Below are positions 35,793-45,501 of a DNA stretch of 64,000 nucleotides, piece by piece; the first letter of the stretch is position 1; every line of letters begins with the position of its first letter. Both the position numbers and the translations under genes were made by a program. The notes beneath the pieces were generated by a model. It worked only from the letters and a program-made list of their open reading frames with translations, searched no databases and was not told the DNA's origin. The DNA comes from Scytonema sp. UIC 10036 (lineage in GTDB: Bacteria; Cyanobacteriota; Cyanobacteriia; Cyanobacteriales; Nostocaceae), in the NCBI RefSeq assembly GCF_009725235.1, contig NZ_WJFC01000025.1:34927-98926 (forward strand), in the 5' to 3' direction.

Positions 35793-36971
35793 TTAGGCAC
35801 TCTGTCCTGGCTTGAGTACGACCTTGATGCAGCGATCCTTTTTGTGCTTAAAGATCTCGTAACCATGCGGGGCTTGCTCTAGCGGTAATCTGTGGGTAAT
35901 TACAAACGAAGGATCGATATCGCCCTTCTGAATGTGCTCCAGTAGCGGGGTAAAATACCTGTGAACGTGAGTCTGTCCCGTTTTCATGGTCAAGGCTTTG
36001 TTCATAAAAGCCCCCATTGGAATCTTGTCTGCAAATCCACCAAATACACCGGGAACGGACACAGTGCCTCCTTTACGACAGGCAACGATCGCCTGTCTGA
36101 GCGCGTGCGGGCGATCGGTTTCTAAGCGCACCGCTTGTTTGGCTTTGTCATACAGTCCTTCTACGCCCATCCCATGCGATTCCATCCCCACTGCATCCAT
36201 CACGGCATCAGGACCACGACCTCCCGTCATTTCTTTAAGAGCTTCCCCAACATCAACCTGTTCAAAATTAAGGACTTCTGCCCCACCGTCTTTTGCCATT
36301 TGGAGGCGTTCAGGCACACGATCGATCGCAATTACCCGTTCTGCTCCCAACAAAAAAGCGCTGCGAATCGCAAATTGAGCAACCGGTCCACAGCCCCAGA
36401 TGGCAACAATGTGACCCGGTTGAATATTGCAGTTCTCCGCTGCCATATATCCAGTGGGAAAGATATCCGAAAGGAACAGCACCTGTTCGTCTGTTAACCC
36501 GTTAGGAATCTTGCATAGACCGACATCAGCATGAGGAACGCGGGCATATTCTGCTTGACCGCCCGCATAGCCCCCCAACATATGGGAGTAGCCAAAAATG
36601 CCTGAGGGTGAATATCCCATAATCGCTTCTGCCATAAAGGCATTGGGATTGGTGTTGTCGCACAGAGACGTTAGCCATTGTTTGCAGAAGAAGCACTGAC
36701 CGCAGGCGATGGGAAATGGATTGACGACCCGATCGCCAACCTTAATTCGCTTAACTTCACTGCCGACTTCAACGACTTCTCCCATGAATTCATGCCCCAG
36801 AATATCGCCCTGCCCCATCGTCGGAATGAATCCATCGTAGAGGTGTAAATCAGACCCACAAATTGCGGTTGACGTAATTTTGATAACAGCATCTCGTGGG
36901 TTAATAATTTTGGGATCGGGGACCGTGTCAACTCCCACTTTATTAGCCCCTTGCCAACAAACTGCTTTCAT
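35793..36971 (-). CDS. Zinc-dependent alcohol dehydrogenase (FDH-like), intact copy
   Basis: A 392-residue medium-chain dehydrogenase. It has the catalytic zinc site [16 protein letters not shown] and [12 protein letters not shown], a structural zinc cluster [15 protein letters not shown], the Rossmann segment [20 protein letters not shown] and a C-terminal [15 protein letters not shown]. It resembles glutathione-independent formaldehyde and long-chain zinc dehydrogenases common in cyanobacteria. Two damaged relatives sit at 33647 and 37006, so this is the only fully intact member of the array. Likely oxidises an alcohol or aldehyde with NAD(P). Confidence 0.92.
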   Translation of the reverse strand: MKAVCWQGANKVGVDTVPDPKIINPRDAVIKITSTAICGSDLHLYDGFIPTMGQGDILGHEFMGEVVEVGSEVKRIKVGDRVVNPFPIACGQCFFCKQWLTSLCDNTNPNAFMAEAIMGYSPSGIFGYSHMLGGYAGGQAEYARVPHADVGLCKIPNGLTDEQVLFLSDIFPTGYMAAENCNIQPGHIVAIWGCGPVAQFAIRSAFLLGAERVIAIDRVPERLQMAKDGGAEVLNFEQVDVGEALKEMTGGRGPDAVMDAVGMESHGMGVEGLYDKAKQAVRLETDRPHALRQAIVACRKGGTVSVPGVFGGFADKIPMGAFMNKALTMKTGQTHVHRYFTPLLEHIQKGDIDPSFVITHRLPLEQAPHGYEIFKHKKDRCIKVVLKPGQSA

Positions 36972-37005
36972 GATTTTTCTCCATTGTTTGTAGTGAGATG
37001 AGCCA

Positions 37006-38178
37006 CTAGTCGGGTTGCAACATTACTTTGATGCATTGGTCTTTCTTGTGCTTGAACATTTCAAAGCCCTGCTTTATTTCAGCCAGAGGCAAGCGATGCG
37101 TCAGCACAGCCGAGGGGTCCACGTCGCCGTTCAAAACGTGCTCCACCAACTTGGGAATATACTTCGGACCAAACATCTGCCCTGTTCTGAAGGTGAGGGC
37201 TTTGTTCATGGCTGCCCCCATTGGCAGCTTGTCCACAAAGCCGCCATACACTCCCATGATCGATAAAGTGCCGCCTTTGCGACACGCTACCATCATCTAC
37301 CGGAGCACATGCGGGCGATCGGTTTCCAAGCGGACGGCTTGTTTGGCTTTGTCATACAACCCCTCTGGGCCTGTACCGTGTGCTTCCATGCCGACCGCAT
37401 CAATACAGGCATCGGGACCCCGTCCTCCTGTCATTTCTTTGAGGGCTTCGCCAGCATCCACCTCTTCGTAATTGATGGTCTCTGCTTTGGCAAAGTCTCT
37501 CGCAAGTTGCAGTCGTTCGGGAAAGCGATCGATGCCAATAACGCGCTCTGCGCCCAGCAGGTAGGCACTCCGCATGGCAAATTGCCCCACCGGACCACAG
37601 CCCCAGACAGCAACGACATCACCCGGTTGAATGTTGCACAAATCTGCCCCCATATATCCTGTGGGAAAGGCATCAGAAACAGGCAGCAGTTTTTCATCCG
37701 GAATGTCTTTCGGCACAGGGATGGCTGTGAAATCTGCAAATGGGACGCGGATGTAATCAGCAAAGGAACCCGCATAACCTCCAAAGGCATGGGAGTAACC
37801 GAAGATTGCCCCTGTTCCATAGCCATAAACTTTTTCTTGCATCCAGCCATTTGGATTAGAGTTGTCACACAGGGACCACTGCTGCTGTTTGCAGTACCAG
37901 CAGTGACCACAGCCGATCGCCGAAGACACAACCGTGCGATCGCCAGTTTTCAAGCGCTTGACTTCACTGCCAACTTCAACGACTTCTCCCATGAATTCGT
38001 GACCAATAATGTCACCGGGTTGCATCGTTGGGATGTAGCCATCGTAGATGTGCAAGTCAGAACCGCAAATGGTTGTAGAGGTCACCTTGACGATCGCGTC
38101 GCGCGGGTTGAGGATTTTGGGATCTGGGACTGTTTCCACCCGCACATCGTGCGTACCTTGCCAACAAGCTGCTTTCAT
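37006..38178 (-). pseudogene. Zinc-dependent alcohol dehydrogenase with an in-frame amber codon
   Basis: From ATG 38178 ([20 protein letters not shown]) the gene keeps the catalytic zinc motif [12 protein letters not shown], the structural cluster [15 protein letters not shown] and the Rossmann motif [20 protein letters not shown]. At 37297-37299 a TAG replaces the Gln of the conserved [12 protein letters not shown] found in both relatives. The frame then resumes as [20 protein letters not shown] and runs to a normal end. It is otherwise undamaged, so the change is recent, or the stop is suppressed. It lies 7 bases downstream of the SRPBCC gene, suggesting one transcript. Confidence 0.88.
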
Positions 38179-38185
38179 AATGGAT

Positions 38186-38668
38186 TCATCCTTGACCTCT
38201 AGGTTGACCTTCGTTTGTTGCAATTTCGCCCGCCTCCATCAGCATTTTGAAGCGGGCAAGATCGTCTCCAATTTGCTGTTTTGGGTTTTCACCAAACAGC
38301 TTGGCAATCGCATCTCCAACGACTCCAGCAGGCGCATCATAGGTTGTGATGACTTTTACCTCAGTCCCCCGATCGCCAGGAGCAGGTTGAAAGTGAACCG
38401 AACCAGAGTTCGCAATGTCTGCCCCTTCCACTGAAGTCCAGGCAATCACTTCATTCGGTCGATCCTCAGTGATTCTGGCATCCCATTCAACGCTGTTGCC
38501 CATCGGTGCGCTAGTAACCCAGTGCGATCGCCCATCGTCATAGACATTCACACTTTTTAGATGCCTGGTAAAGCGTGGTAAGTTTTCTAAGTTGTGCCAG
38601 AAGCGGTAAAGATCTTCTGCGGATTTTTCAATGGTTACCGTTTTTTCGACTTTGATAGGTTGAGCCAT
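38186..38668 (-). CDS. SRPBCC-family (polyketide cyclase/START-like) protein
   Basis: A 160-residue helix-grip protein: [20 protein letters not shown], then [40 protein letters not shown] and [20 protein letters not shown]. Such proteins bind hydrophobic ligands. It is commonly found beside this zinc-dehydrogenase type in cyanobacteria, and a dead partial copy at 34190-34281 sits beside the dead dehydrogenase fragment, so the pair was duplicated as a block. No enzyme activity can be assigned. Confidence 0.88.
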   Translation of the reverse strand: MAQPIKVEKTVTIEKSAEDLYRFWHNLENLPRFTRHLKSVNVYDDGRSHWVTSAPMGNSVEWDARITEDRPNEVIAWTSVEGADIANSGSVHFQPAPGDRGTEVKVITTYDAPAGVVGDAIAKLFGENPKQQIGDDLARFKMLMEAGEIATNEGQPRGQG

Positions 38669-39435
38669 CTCAATGTCCTCATAATATCATTTGTGAGTAG
38701 CTGTTGTTCATCAAACAGTTAGCAATGCTTCACTTTCAGGATTTGCCCCTTCGGCTGCCATCTGTAAAAACTTAGATTTCCTTCGTTTGGTTGAGGTATC
38801 TCAAGTTTAAGATGGCAGCGCTAAATGTCCTCTGTCCGAGTTATGAAAACGGTTTTTGTTTTGTTCTATACTTATTTTGTTTACAATGTCACCATACCCA
38901 AAAGATTTCAGGGTCTGGAAGCATAAGCTAGCATTTCAGTGTCTGAAACCCTTATTGTTACGTGACCAGATTGTCAGAGAGTCCTAACAATGGAACCATA
39001 ACTTGGTTCTTGGCAGATTTTGGTTTACCAGTTATACTTGATTGCTCGTCAAAATAAGGTTTTAATAGGCTGAAACGATGATTAGCGTTAATTAAATCAA
39101 AGATTATTATAAATCTAACTTAGGAAAGAGTAATTTAGAAATTGTAAGGAATTACACTAAGAAATTAAATCTGTGCCAGCTTAGAAGATTTTACTAGAAT
39201 GGTGAAAATTCTCATACAATTTTCATCATACAATTGAGAAATTAAGAGAGCCTCAGCACAGTAATTGGACTTTAATTAAGCTGTATTTCACCCTGGTTTG
39301 TATGTTCAAAGGTAGAACACTAATAAAGTCGGAAACATTAGAAAATTAGTTGAATATCACCTAACTATTTAATTAGCCTTTTAGGGCATATTAAATATGC
39401 GTTTATGAAATTTTCTCATTGGGGATTTCACAAAC
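38669..39435. other. AT-rich intergenic region
   Basis: No gene supported over about 770 bases. It contains scattered weak inverted repeats. The left part should hold the promoter of the SRPBCC/dehydrogenase unit. Confidence 0.4.
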
Positions 39436-39563
39436 TAAGTAGGTAGGCACAATTAAACCGAACTATGTGAATTTATGTAAAGCGCTGAGAAGGCTTTAAA
39501 AACAAGCTTTTAAGCGATTTACATTTCTTAATGTAGTTGTGTTTTTTAGCGCCCACCTACTTA
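39436..39563. repeat. MITE-like element with 13-bp terminal inverted repeats
   Basis: The 128-bp element starts TAAGTAGGTAGGC and ends GCCCACCTACTTA (12 of 13 positions complementary) and is flanked by TA, as expected for a non-autonomous IS630/Tc1-type element. It encodes nothing. Related halves are seen at 14690 and, weakly, at 7400. Confidence 0.65.
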
Positions 39564-39705
39564 CTGTGTGCCAAGAAAGCCTCTGAGGAATTTTCTAGGA
39601 TTTTTCCACGGATGGCTTAGCTACAAGGATGAAACCTGTGGTCTTATCCGAATTGCATTGGTATGAACCCCTACATTTTACAATTGGGTGCAATCGGTAA
39701 TAGTT

Positions 39706-39990
39706 ATGACACACGAAGCCAATCAATTTCAAGATTTTGAAAGCTACAACGTTAATAACGGCAAGTTTTTAACGCCTTTTCAGCGGAAAGTTCTGCTGAA
39801 GGCTTTGCAAACGCATTTACAACCAGAATACCGTCGTCGCATCGAAGTTATGTTGCTGGCAGATCGGGGTAAATCTCAAACCCACATCTGTGAAATATTA
39901 GGTTGTTCCTACCATATGGCGCGGTACTGGATTGGTGTAGCAAAAGCTGGTTTAGCTCACAAATGGCAAAGCGTTGGGAGAATTGTCTAA
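39706..39990 (+). pseudogene. Helix-turn-helix protein, truncated
   Basis: Starts MTHEANQFQDFESYNVNNGK and continues LTPFQRKVLLKALQTHLQPE, with the helix-turn-helix segment THICEILGCSYHMARYWIGV. It resembles the N-terminal part of cyanobacterial proteins with a transposase-like DNA-binding domain. The rest is missing: after 94 residues it runs into a transposase fragment. A stop at 39990 closes the frame. Confidence 0.6.
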
Positions 39991-40340
39991 GGTTGGTGAT
40001 TTGCCAACAGGTCAAGTGTTTGAGCAAGATGTCACAATTGAGTGGGAAAAAGTTTCCATCACTGCTCGTCGTGTCGTTGTACGCTTAAACGAACCAACTC
40101 GTGATGGGGATACAGAAGTAGCTGTGTTTACCAATCTTAATAGAGCTGTAGCCAGCGCTATTGTCGTCTCACAAATTTATCTCAAACGTTGGACTGTAGA
40201 AGGTTTATTCCAAATTGTCAGTGATACTCTAGAATGTGAAATTAAGACTTTAGGTTATCCAAAAGCCGCGTTGTTCAGTTTTTGTATGGCGTTAGTTGCC
40301 TACAATATTTTGTCTGTCATTAAAGCTGCTTTGCGTAGTG
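39974..40340 (+). pseudogene. C-terminal fragment of an IS4-family transposase
   Basis: Contains ITARRVVVRLNEPTRDGDTE and YLKRWTVEGLFQIVSDTLEC, with the conserved W-x-[IV]-E-x-x-F of IS4-type DDE enzymes, and PKAALFSFCMALVAYNIL. The N-terminal catalytic half is missing. At about 40340 it joins, mid-sequence, a sulfonate-binding protein gene. Confidence 0.75.
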
Positions 40341-40946
40341 TTCATTCCGAAAAACTCTTCGATTACAACGGTAAAAGACTTAGTTGGCAAAAAAGTGATT
40401 GTGAATCGAGGAGGTACTGGTGAGTACCTGCTAGCAAAGGGTTTGGAAAAAGCAGGAGTTTCTATAGAACAAGTTCAGAGAATTTATCTTGGTCCAGCCG
40501 ATGCTGCACCCGTCTTTGCTTCAGGAAAAGCAAATGCTTGGGCAGTGTGGGAAACTTTTTTTGCTAACGCAGCAGTTAAAGATGGCGCTAAGATTTTAGC
40601 GACGGCGGGAGAGATTGATTCGGAGAATGATAGCATTTATATTGTTCACAATGCATTCTTAGAGAAGCATCCGGATATAGTGAAAGCTGTGTACGATGTT
40701 TTGCTACAAGAAAGTCAATGGGTGTTATCGAATGCAGCCCAGGCAATGCAAATCTATGGTAAGGAATTTAAGCTGTCTGAGGGTGTACAAAAGTTTATGA
40801 GTGAAAGGGTAGAGGGAACACCAATACCCGTCGGTGCAGCAGAAATAGAAAAGATGAATCGTGTCAGTGACTGGTTTTTTAAGCTGGGCATTATTCCCAA
40901 AAAGCCCACTATAGAAAACTTCGTAGTTGATGTCACTAAGTTATAG
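40341..40946 (+). pseudogene. 5'-truncated SsuA-type sulfonate-binding protein
   Basis: Homology to the intact 44275 protein starts at FIPKNSSITTVKDLVGKKVI and continues through GTGEYLLAKGLEKAGV, DAAPVFASGKANAWAVWETF and the C-terminal RVSDWFFKLGIIPKKPTIEN. The signal peptide and first lobe are missing, replaced by the transposase fragment. About 200 codons remain open, so decay is recent. Confidence 0.8.
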
Positions 40947-41057
40947 ACGATAAATAATTGTCCTTTGCGTCTTTGCAGTTCATTTAAATTAAATAATCTT
41001 CTAACGAGACAGGAATAACTCACTCACTTTGTCCTAAAAACAACAAGGAGAAAAATT

Positions 41058-41846
41058 ATGACTCATTCAATTCGTATTGGTGTTCATGTCCATAATATAT
41101 CAGTATTTACACTTAGGAAAAAACCTGAGTTACTGGAAGATTTGCTTCAGCCAACAGGAGTATCAGCACAGTGGCTCTCAGAAACAGGTGGCAATCAAAC
41201 AGTAAAGCTATTGAAGGCGGGAGAAATTGATATTGGTGCGACAGGTACAACTCCGCCAATCTTGGCACAGGCTCAAGGAGTACCAGTAGTATATTTAGCC
41301 ACATCTCAACCTCGCCCAGTACATGGAGCTATTGTCGTCTTAGAAAATTCGCCTATTCAAAGTTTAAGCGATTTGAAAGACAAGACCATTAGTTTAAGTG
41401 AAGGATCTTACCAACAACATTTACTCGCGATCGCTCTAGATAAAGTAGGGCTGACCTATCAAAATGTCAAAACTATCCCCCACACAGCAGATTCACTCCA
41501 AGCCTTTCTTAAGGGTGAAATAGATGCTTGGATAACATCAGACCTAAACTTGGCACAAGTTCAGAAAAGTCATCAAGTTAGAGTACTGCTCTACAGTTCC
41601 CAGCTATTCAGCAATCGCTCTATTTACTTTACCCATCGCGCTTTTGCCGAGCAACACCCAGATGCCTTGTCAGCTTTTATTAGGGCACTAGAACGGGTCG
41701 AGCGCTGGATTGCTACCCATTTTACTGAAGCAGCTGAACTACTAGCCAAAGAAATTAACAACGGTATTGATGCCCAGGGTTGGGAGCAGTCTCTGAGAAA
41801 AGGACAAAAAGTTAACGCTGACTCTCAGCCAGAATCCACCAAATAG
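41058..41846 (+). CDS. SsuA/NrtA-type substrate-binding protein lacking a signal peptide
   Basis: A 262-residue type II periplasmic-binding fold. It begins directly in strand 1 (MTHSIRIGVHVHNISVFTLR), with AGEIDIGATGTTPPILAQAQ, SLSDLKDKTISLSEGSYQQH and FLKGEIDAWITSDLNLAQVQ. A good AAGGAG lies 8 bases before the ATG, so the start is credible and there is no secretion signal. The C-terminus also seems short, ending in a non-family tail (KGQKVNADSQPESTK) 42 bases before the GC-rich repeat. It may be a cytoplasmic ligand-binding protein or a damaged transporter component. Confidence 0.7.
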   Translation: MTHSIRIGVHVHNISVFTLRKKPELLEDLLQPTGVSAQWLSETGGNQTVKLLKAGEIDIGATGTTPPILAQAQGVPVVYLATSQPRPVHGAIVVLENSPIQSLSDLKDKTISLSEGSYQQHLLAIALDKVGLTYQNVKTIPHTADSLQAFLKGEIDAWITSDLNLAQVQKSHQVRVLLYSSQLFSNRSIYFTHRAFAEQHPDALSAFIRALERVERWIATHFTEAAELLAKEINNGIDAQGWEQSLRKGQKVNADSQPESTK

Positions 41847-41887
41847 AATTTGGTGGTGTGGCTCAATTATCCTGATTACACCCCTGA

Positions 41888-43214
41888 TTGACCTAGCCAT
41901 GCATCAGTCAGATTATACCGACCCGCCAGTGTACCCATTCGGTGTCGTCCCTTGCGCGGCTCGATCAATCCGGGGCAAGACCTCGTTCGCCATGAGATCC
42001 ATGGAGCGCCGCGCGAGCGCTGGATCAGTCCAGTCATGGCCCGTATAGAGCAGGGTACCGAACGCGCCGACCTCTTCGCGGAATTCGAGAATCTGGTCCG
42101 CGACGCTCTCCGGAGTTCCCGCTATCACAAGACGCTCGATGCACCGCCGGGTTGTGAGATCGGAATCCGGCTGGTTGGAAAAGTCGCGCATCACGTCCAG
42201 CGCGCCGGCCTTCGCAAGCTTCGTCCGCATGACGTTGAAGTAGAAGCCGTGGGCACCGTCCTCGCCATACGCATAGCGACGCGCCGTAATCTCGTCATCG
42301 GCCACGAAGACGCTGCGCGCCACGCGCCACCCAGAGGGATCGGCGGAGAGGCCCGCCGAGCGTCGGCCTTCCAGGTAGCTCTGGATCTGCGCGCGGACGA
42401 CGTATGCACCCACGTAGGTCGCCGAGATTCCGGTCCAGCCGCGAGATCCCGCAGCGTGCGGCCCTTGTCCATCCGGCCGGATTGAGGTGATTGCGATCGG
42501 CGGATGCGGTTTTTGCAGCGGGCGGACTGTGACGCCCAGCCCGATCTGCCGATCGAGCGAGCGCTCCGTGGTCGTCCGGTAGAACTCGCCTGCGATCCGG
42601 TATGGCGGCTCTTCGCTCCAAATCCGGCACATGTGATCGAGCGCCTCCTGGGTCTTGCGGTTGCGGTCCGATCCCAGGTCTCCGATGGCCTCCGCGTCGC
42701 CGCGAACGCCCGGTCCCACTCCCAGCACGAGCCGACCATGCACCAGGTGGTCAACCATCGCGACCTGGGCCGCCGCCATCGCCGGGTGGTAGTTGGCAAG
42801 CGGCAGCACGCCGGTGCCGAAGGTGATCGACGGGCACGCATCGGCCAGATGCGCGATGAAAGCGAGGCTCGATGCGATCGTCTCGGCCGAGTCTACGAGA
42901 TGCTCGCCGATGAACGCTTCTCGATAGCCGAGTCGATCCGCCAGCACAACCGCTTCGCGGTCCTCGCGGAGAACGTCCGCATAGGGGCGAAGAGGTGGAT
43001 GGACGGGCTGGATGAAGAATCCGAGCTTCAGAGGGTTCTGCATGGTGGGTCTCCTCGTTGGTATGGCCATGTTGAATGCAGGCGGTGACGTCGTTTCTCT
43101 ATTCCCTGATAAACATGAATTAGCACATGTTCGGGAATTATTGTCGCGGCATTATTATGTGTGACTTAAAGGAAAAGTTTACCGTTTATTAAAGTATAAG
43201 TTTGCCGGATTATG
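41888..43214. repeat. 1327-bp direct repeat, copy 2
   Basis: Partner of 5351-6677 in the same orientation. The right edge lies inside the AAGTTTGCCG motif array, right after the second motif, whereas copy 1 continues with two further motifs. Copy 2 therefore looks like the truncated derivative. Confidence 0.9.
41913..43043 (-). CDS. LLM-class flavin-dependent monooxygenase, copy 2 (GC-rich)
   Basis: Twin of the 5376-6506 gene: 376 residues from the ATG at 43043, with the same GAGGAG ribosome-binding site. Differences are conservative or minor, for example Q/R in EFY-QTTTERS, A/T in GLGVAVRP, V/A in GLSVDPSGW, H/N in YFHVMRTK, and E/D in LPRIERA. Both copies remain open and full length, so both are probably expressed. 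GC-rich throughout, unlike flanking genes. Substrate unknown; neighbouring binding proteins suggest organosulfur chemistry. Confidence 0.88.
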   Translation of the reverse strand: MQNPLKLGFFIQPVHPPLRPYADVLREDREAVVLADRLGYREAFIGEHLVDSAETIASSLAFIAHLADACPSITFGTGVLPLANYHPAMAAAQVAMVDHLVHGRLVLGVGPGVRGDAEAIGDLGSDRNRKTQEALDHMCRIWSEEPPYRIAGEFYRTTTERSLDRQIGLGVTVRPLQKPHPPIAITSIRPDGQGPHAAGSRGWTGISATYVGAYVVRAQIQSYLEGRRSAGLSADPSGWRVARSVFVADDEITARRYAYGEDGAHGFYFNVMRTKLAKAGALDVMRDFSNQPDSDLTTRRCIERLVIAGTPESVADQILEFREEVGAFGTLLYTGHDWTDPALARRSMDLMANEVLPRIDRAAQGTTPNGYTGGSV

Positions 43215-43417
43215 TGTAGCGGACCGCAATACTAATCGTTCCAGCCCGCAATCAAGACAATTTTGAGACCACATTAATTGCAACCAAGGCAGCGCTGCTC
43301 AAATCGGCAGTCCCGCAGCCAGCATTTGCTCCTGTAGTTCACGGGCACGCGCTGGTTCAAGCTGTTTAAAAAGGATTTGGGATTTTAACATTGTCAAATC
43401 CTTAATCTTAAATCGTA
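43215..43417. other. Short non-coding stretch right of the repeat
   Basis: Contains a 31-codon minus-strand frame from ATG 43393 (MLKSQILFKQLEPARARELQ) that stops early. I do not recognise it. Possibly a gene remnant. Confidence 0.3.
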
Positions 43418-44074
43418 TTACCTCGCTTTATTAGGAATGCCAGAAAATACAAATAACTGTTGCTCTTTAGGTGCAGGTAAATTTTCACCAAGGTAACGAT
43501 GAATACCCACACCCATGTCTCCTGTTGCGGTAAGTTTGAACTTGACTTCTTCAAATTCAAATGCCTGCAAAAATTTCCGCACATTCTCGGAGTAGGGAAT
43601 ACCGTTAGAGTGTCCGCGAGTCCAGATGACAAAAGCACCTTGTTTGCTAAGAAACCTCAAGTTGTCTAGCAAGCGTTTGAGTTCAACTTCATCAGCAACA
43701 TTGCCAAAGACACCACATACAATTACAATCTCTGCTGGTACGGCTCCTACATAGTTAGCGGAGATCGTTGCATCACCATTAACAAATTCAATTTGCTTTG
43801 CTAAACCCAATGATTCTATAGTTGCTTTTCCACGTTCAACTAAATTTGGGTTTAGCTCAACGAGTCTTGCATAGACATCTTGGGCGCGGGGGTGATTTTT
43901 TAGCGTCCCTAGTAAATCCCGTCCATCACCAGCGCAAACACTAACTATACGTATTCTTCCTGGTGGCGATGCATCCAAGCTGTAGGATATGTATTCCCGC
44001 ACGATTTCTAAACGCTGTTGTAATTTTGGTTCAGTATTATAGAGCTCGTGCCATTCAAACCAATCTTTTGGCAT
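43418..44074 (-). CDS. SAM-dependent methyltransferase-like protein
   Basis: A 218-residue protein with a Rossmann glycine motif VSVCAGDGRDLLGTLK near residue 45, an acidic strand end ARLVELNPNLVERG, and VNGDATISANYVGAVPAEIV for later motifs. The N-terminus MPKDWFEWHELYNTEPKLQQ resembles methyltransferases of the class I fold found in cyanobacteria and actinobacteria. Divergently transcribed from the SsuA gene at 44275, with a shared 200-base promoter region. Substrate unknown. Confidence 0.8.
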   Translation of the reverse strand: MPKDWFEWHELYNTEPKLQQRLEIVREYISYSLDASPPGRIRIVSVCAGDGRDLLGTLKNHPRAQDVYARLVELNPNLVERGKATIESLGLAKQIEFVNGDATISANYVGAVPAEIVIVCGVFGNVADEVELKRLLDNLRFLSKQGAFVIWTRGHSNGIPYSENVRKFLQAFEFEEVKFKLTATGDMGVGIHRYLGENLPAPKEQQLFVFSGIPNKAR

Positions 44075-44274
44075 AAGGGATAATTCTCATTTCTTGCAAA
44101 ATGTGGCTTTGCAGAGTGACAAGCACACTGTACGTTCAATAGAATACGATAAGTTTATCGATTAATAGTATTTTAGCTTATATCCATGTGAATATTATCT
44201 CCAGATTGTAAGTACGGTTATTTGTCCAATTTGCCGTATTATACATTTTAAGATAGAGCGTGAAAGCAGAATAT

Positions 44275-45327
44275 ATGTTGACAAAACTCTCCTCAGTTAG
44301 ATTTTGGGGAATTTTCAGTGGCTTATTGTACAGACTATCCAAAATTCGTATAATGGCTCTATTCTTTGCAGTGGGGCTAATCCTGAGTTCAGCTGTCTCT
44401 GGTTTTTCTTCCACCAATACGAGTTACTCTGCGCTGACACTAGCACAGAATTCAGCAAGTCAAAGCGTTGTGGTTCGCATTGGCTATCAGAAAGCAGCAA
44501 CTATTCTTAACGCTCTAAAGGCAAAAAAAGACTTGGAGAAAGCTTTGCCTGCTGGTTCTAAAGTGACATGGACAGAATTTCCAGCCGGTCCGCCGATGTT
44601 AGAGGCAATCAATGCTGGAAGTATTGATTTTGGGTACACTGGTGAAGCACCGCCTATATTTGCCCAAGCCGCAGGTATTCCCTTGGTTTATGTTGCTTAC
44701 GATCCTTGGAGTCCAAAAGCAGAAGCTATCATTGTGCCGAAAAATTCACCTATTAAAACAGTAGCAGACCTTAAAGGTAAAAGAGTCGCTTTTGCAAAAG
44801 GCTCAAATACTAACTATCTAGTGGTCAAAGCATTAGAAAAAGCAGGATTAAAGTATAGCGATATTAAGCCAGCTTTTCTCGCACCTCCCGATGCTCGTGC
44901 GGCATTTGAAGGTAATAATGTAGATGCTTGGGCAATTTGGGACCCATATTTGGCTGCTGCTGTAGCTGCAACAGGCGCACGTACTCTGACTGATGGAACG
45001 GGACTTGTATCGAATCGTGGCTATTATCTTGCAGCCAAATCTTTTGTCCAGAAACAACCATTAGCGTTGAAAACAATTCTCTCTCAAGTGACAAAAATAA
45101 GTGACTGGGCGCAAAAGAATCCCACAGATGTCGCGAAATTTCTCTCGCCAGAATTGGGTATTGATGCTGCTGTCTTGGAGGTAGCTGAAAGGCGGCGCAA
45201 ATATGGAGTGCTACCGATAACAAAAGAAGTGATCGCTGGACAACAGCAAGTAGCCGATGCTTTCTACAAAATTAAGCTATTACCAAAACAAGTTTCTGTC
45301 AAGGAAATAATTTGGCAGGGGAGTTAA
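44275..45327 (+). CDS. ssuA: Aliphatic sulfonate ABC transporter substrate-binding protein
   Basis: About 350 residues from the ATG at 44275; a GTG at 44260 is the alternative. An N-terminal membrane/signal segment IMALFFAVGLILSSAVSGFS is followed by the mature domain: VVVRIGYQKAATILNALKAK, AINAGSIDFGYTGEAPPIFA, IKTVADLKGKRVAFAKGSNT and NVDAWAIWDPYLAAAVAATG. These are SsuA hallmarks, with the glycine-rich sulfonate pocket motifs intact. It would deliver sulfonates to an SsuBC transporter that is not encoded in this window. Most complete of the family here. Confidence 0.92.
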   Translation: MLTKLSSVRFWGIFSGLLYRLSKIRIMALFFAVGLILSSAVSGFSSTNTSYSALTLAQNSASQSVVVRIGYQKAATILNALKAKKDLEKALPAGSKVTWTEFPAGPPMLEAINAGSIDFGYTGEAPPIFAQAAGIPLVYVAYDPWSPKAEAIIVPKNSPIKTVADLKGKRVAFAKGSNTNYLVVKALEKAGLKYSDIKPAFLAPPDARAAFEGNNVDAWAIWDPYLAAAVAATGARTLTDGTGLVSNRGYYLAAKSFVQKQPLALKTILSQVTKISDWAQKNPTDVAKFLSPELGIDAAVLEVAERRRKYGVLPITKEVIAGQQQVADAFYKIKLLPKQVSVKEIIWQGS

Positions 45328-45500
45328 ATTTTAGCATTATCGTTTTGATTTTCCACAAGAAGAATGACGATGAATGGTTTTGCCACGTGAATTTGAAAAA
45401 AGACGAGTCAGGGAAAATGGTGTTGTTTAAACGTGCTACAGAGCTTTATGGGCTGGATCTGGATTTAGGAAAAGAGGTTTATAAAGTGACTGTTAGGTGA
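45312..45500 (+). CDS. Small hypothetical protein, possibly a fragment
   Basis: A 62-codon frame with a TTG start overlapping the end of ssuA. It lacks an ATG and a ribosome-binding site. The part DEWFCHVNLKKDESGKMVLF and YGLDLDLGKEVYKVTVR has the look of a real protein tail, but I do not recognise it. It stops two bases before the EamA gene. Probably a remnant. Confidence 0.3.
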   Translation: MAGELNFSIIVLIFHKKNDDEWFCHVNLKKDESGKMVLFKRATELYGLDLDLGKEVYKVTVR

Positions 45501-45501
45501 C

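Noticed and set aside
37309..38202. A 297-codon plus-strand frame
   Set aside because: It mirrors the zinc dehydrogenase gene on the minus strand, whose zinc and nucleotide motifs are unmistakable; the antisense translation shows no known pattern.
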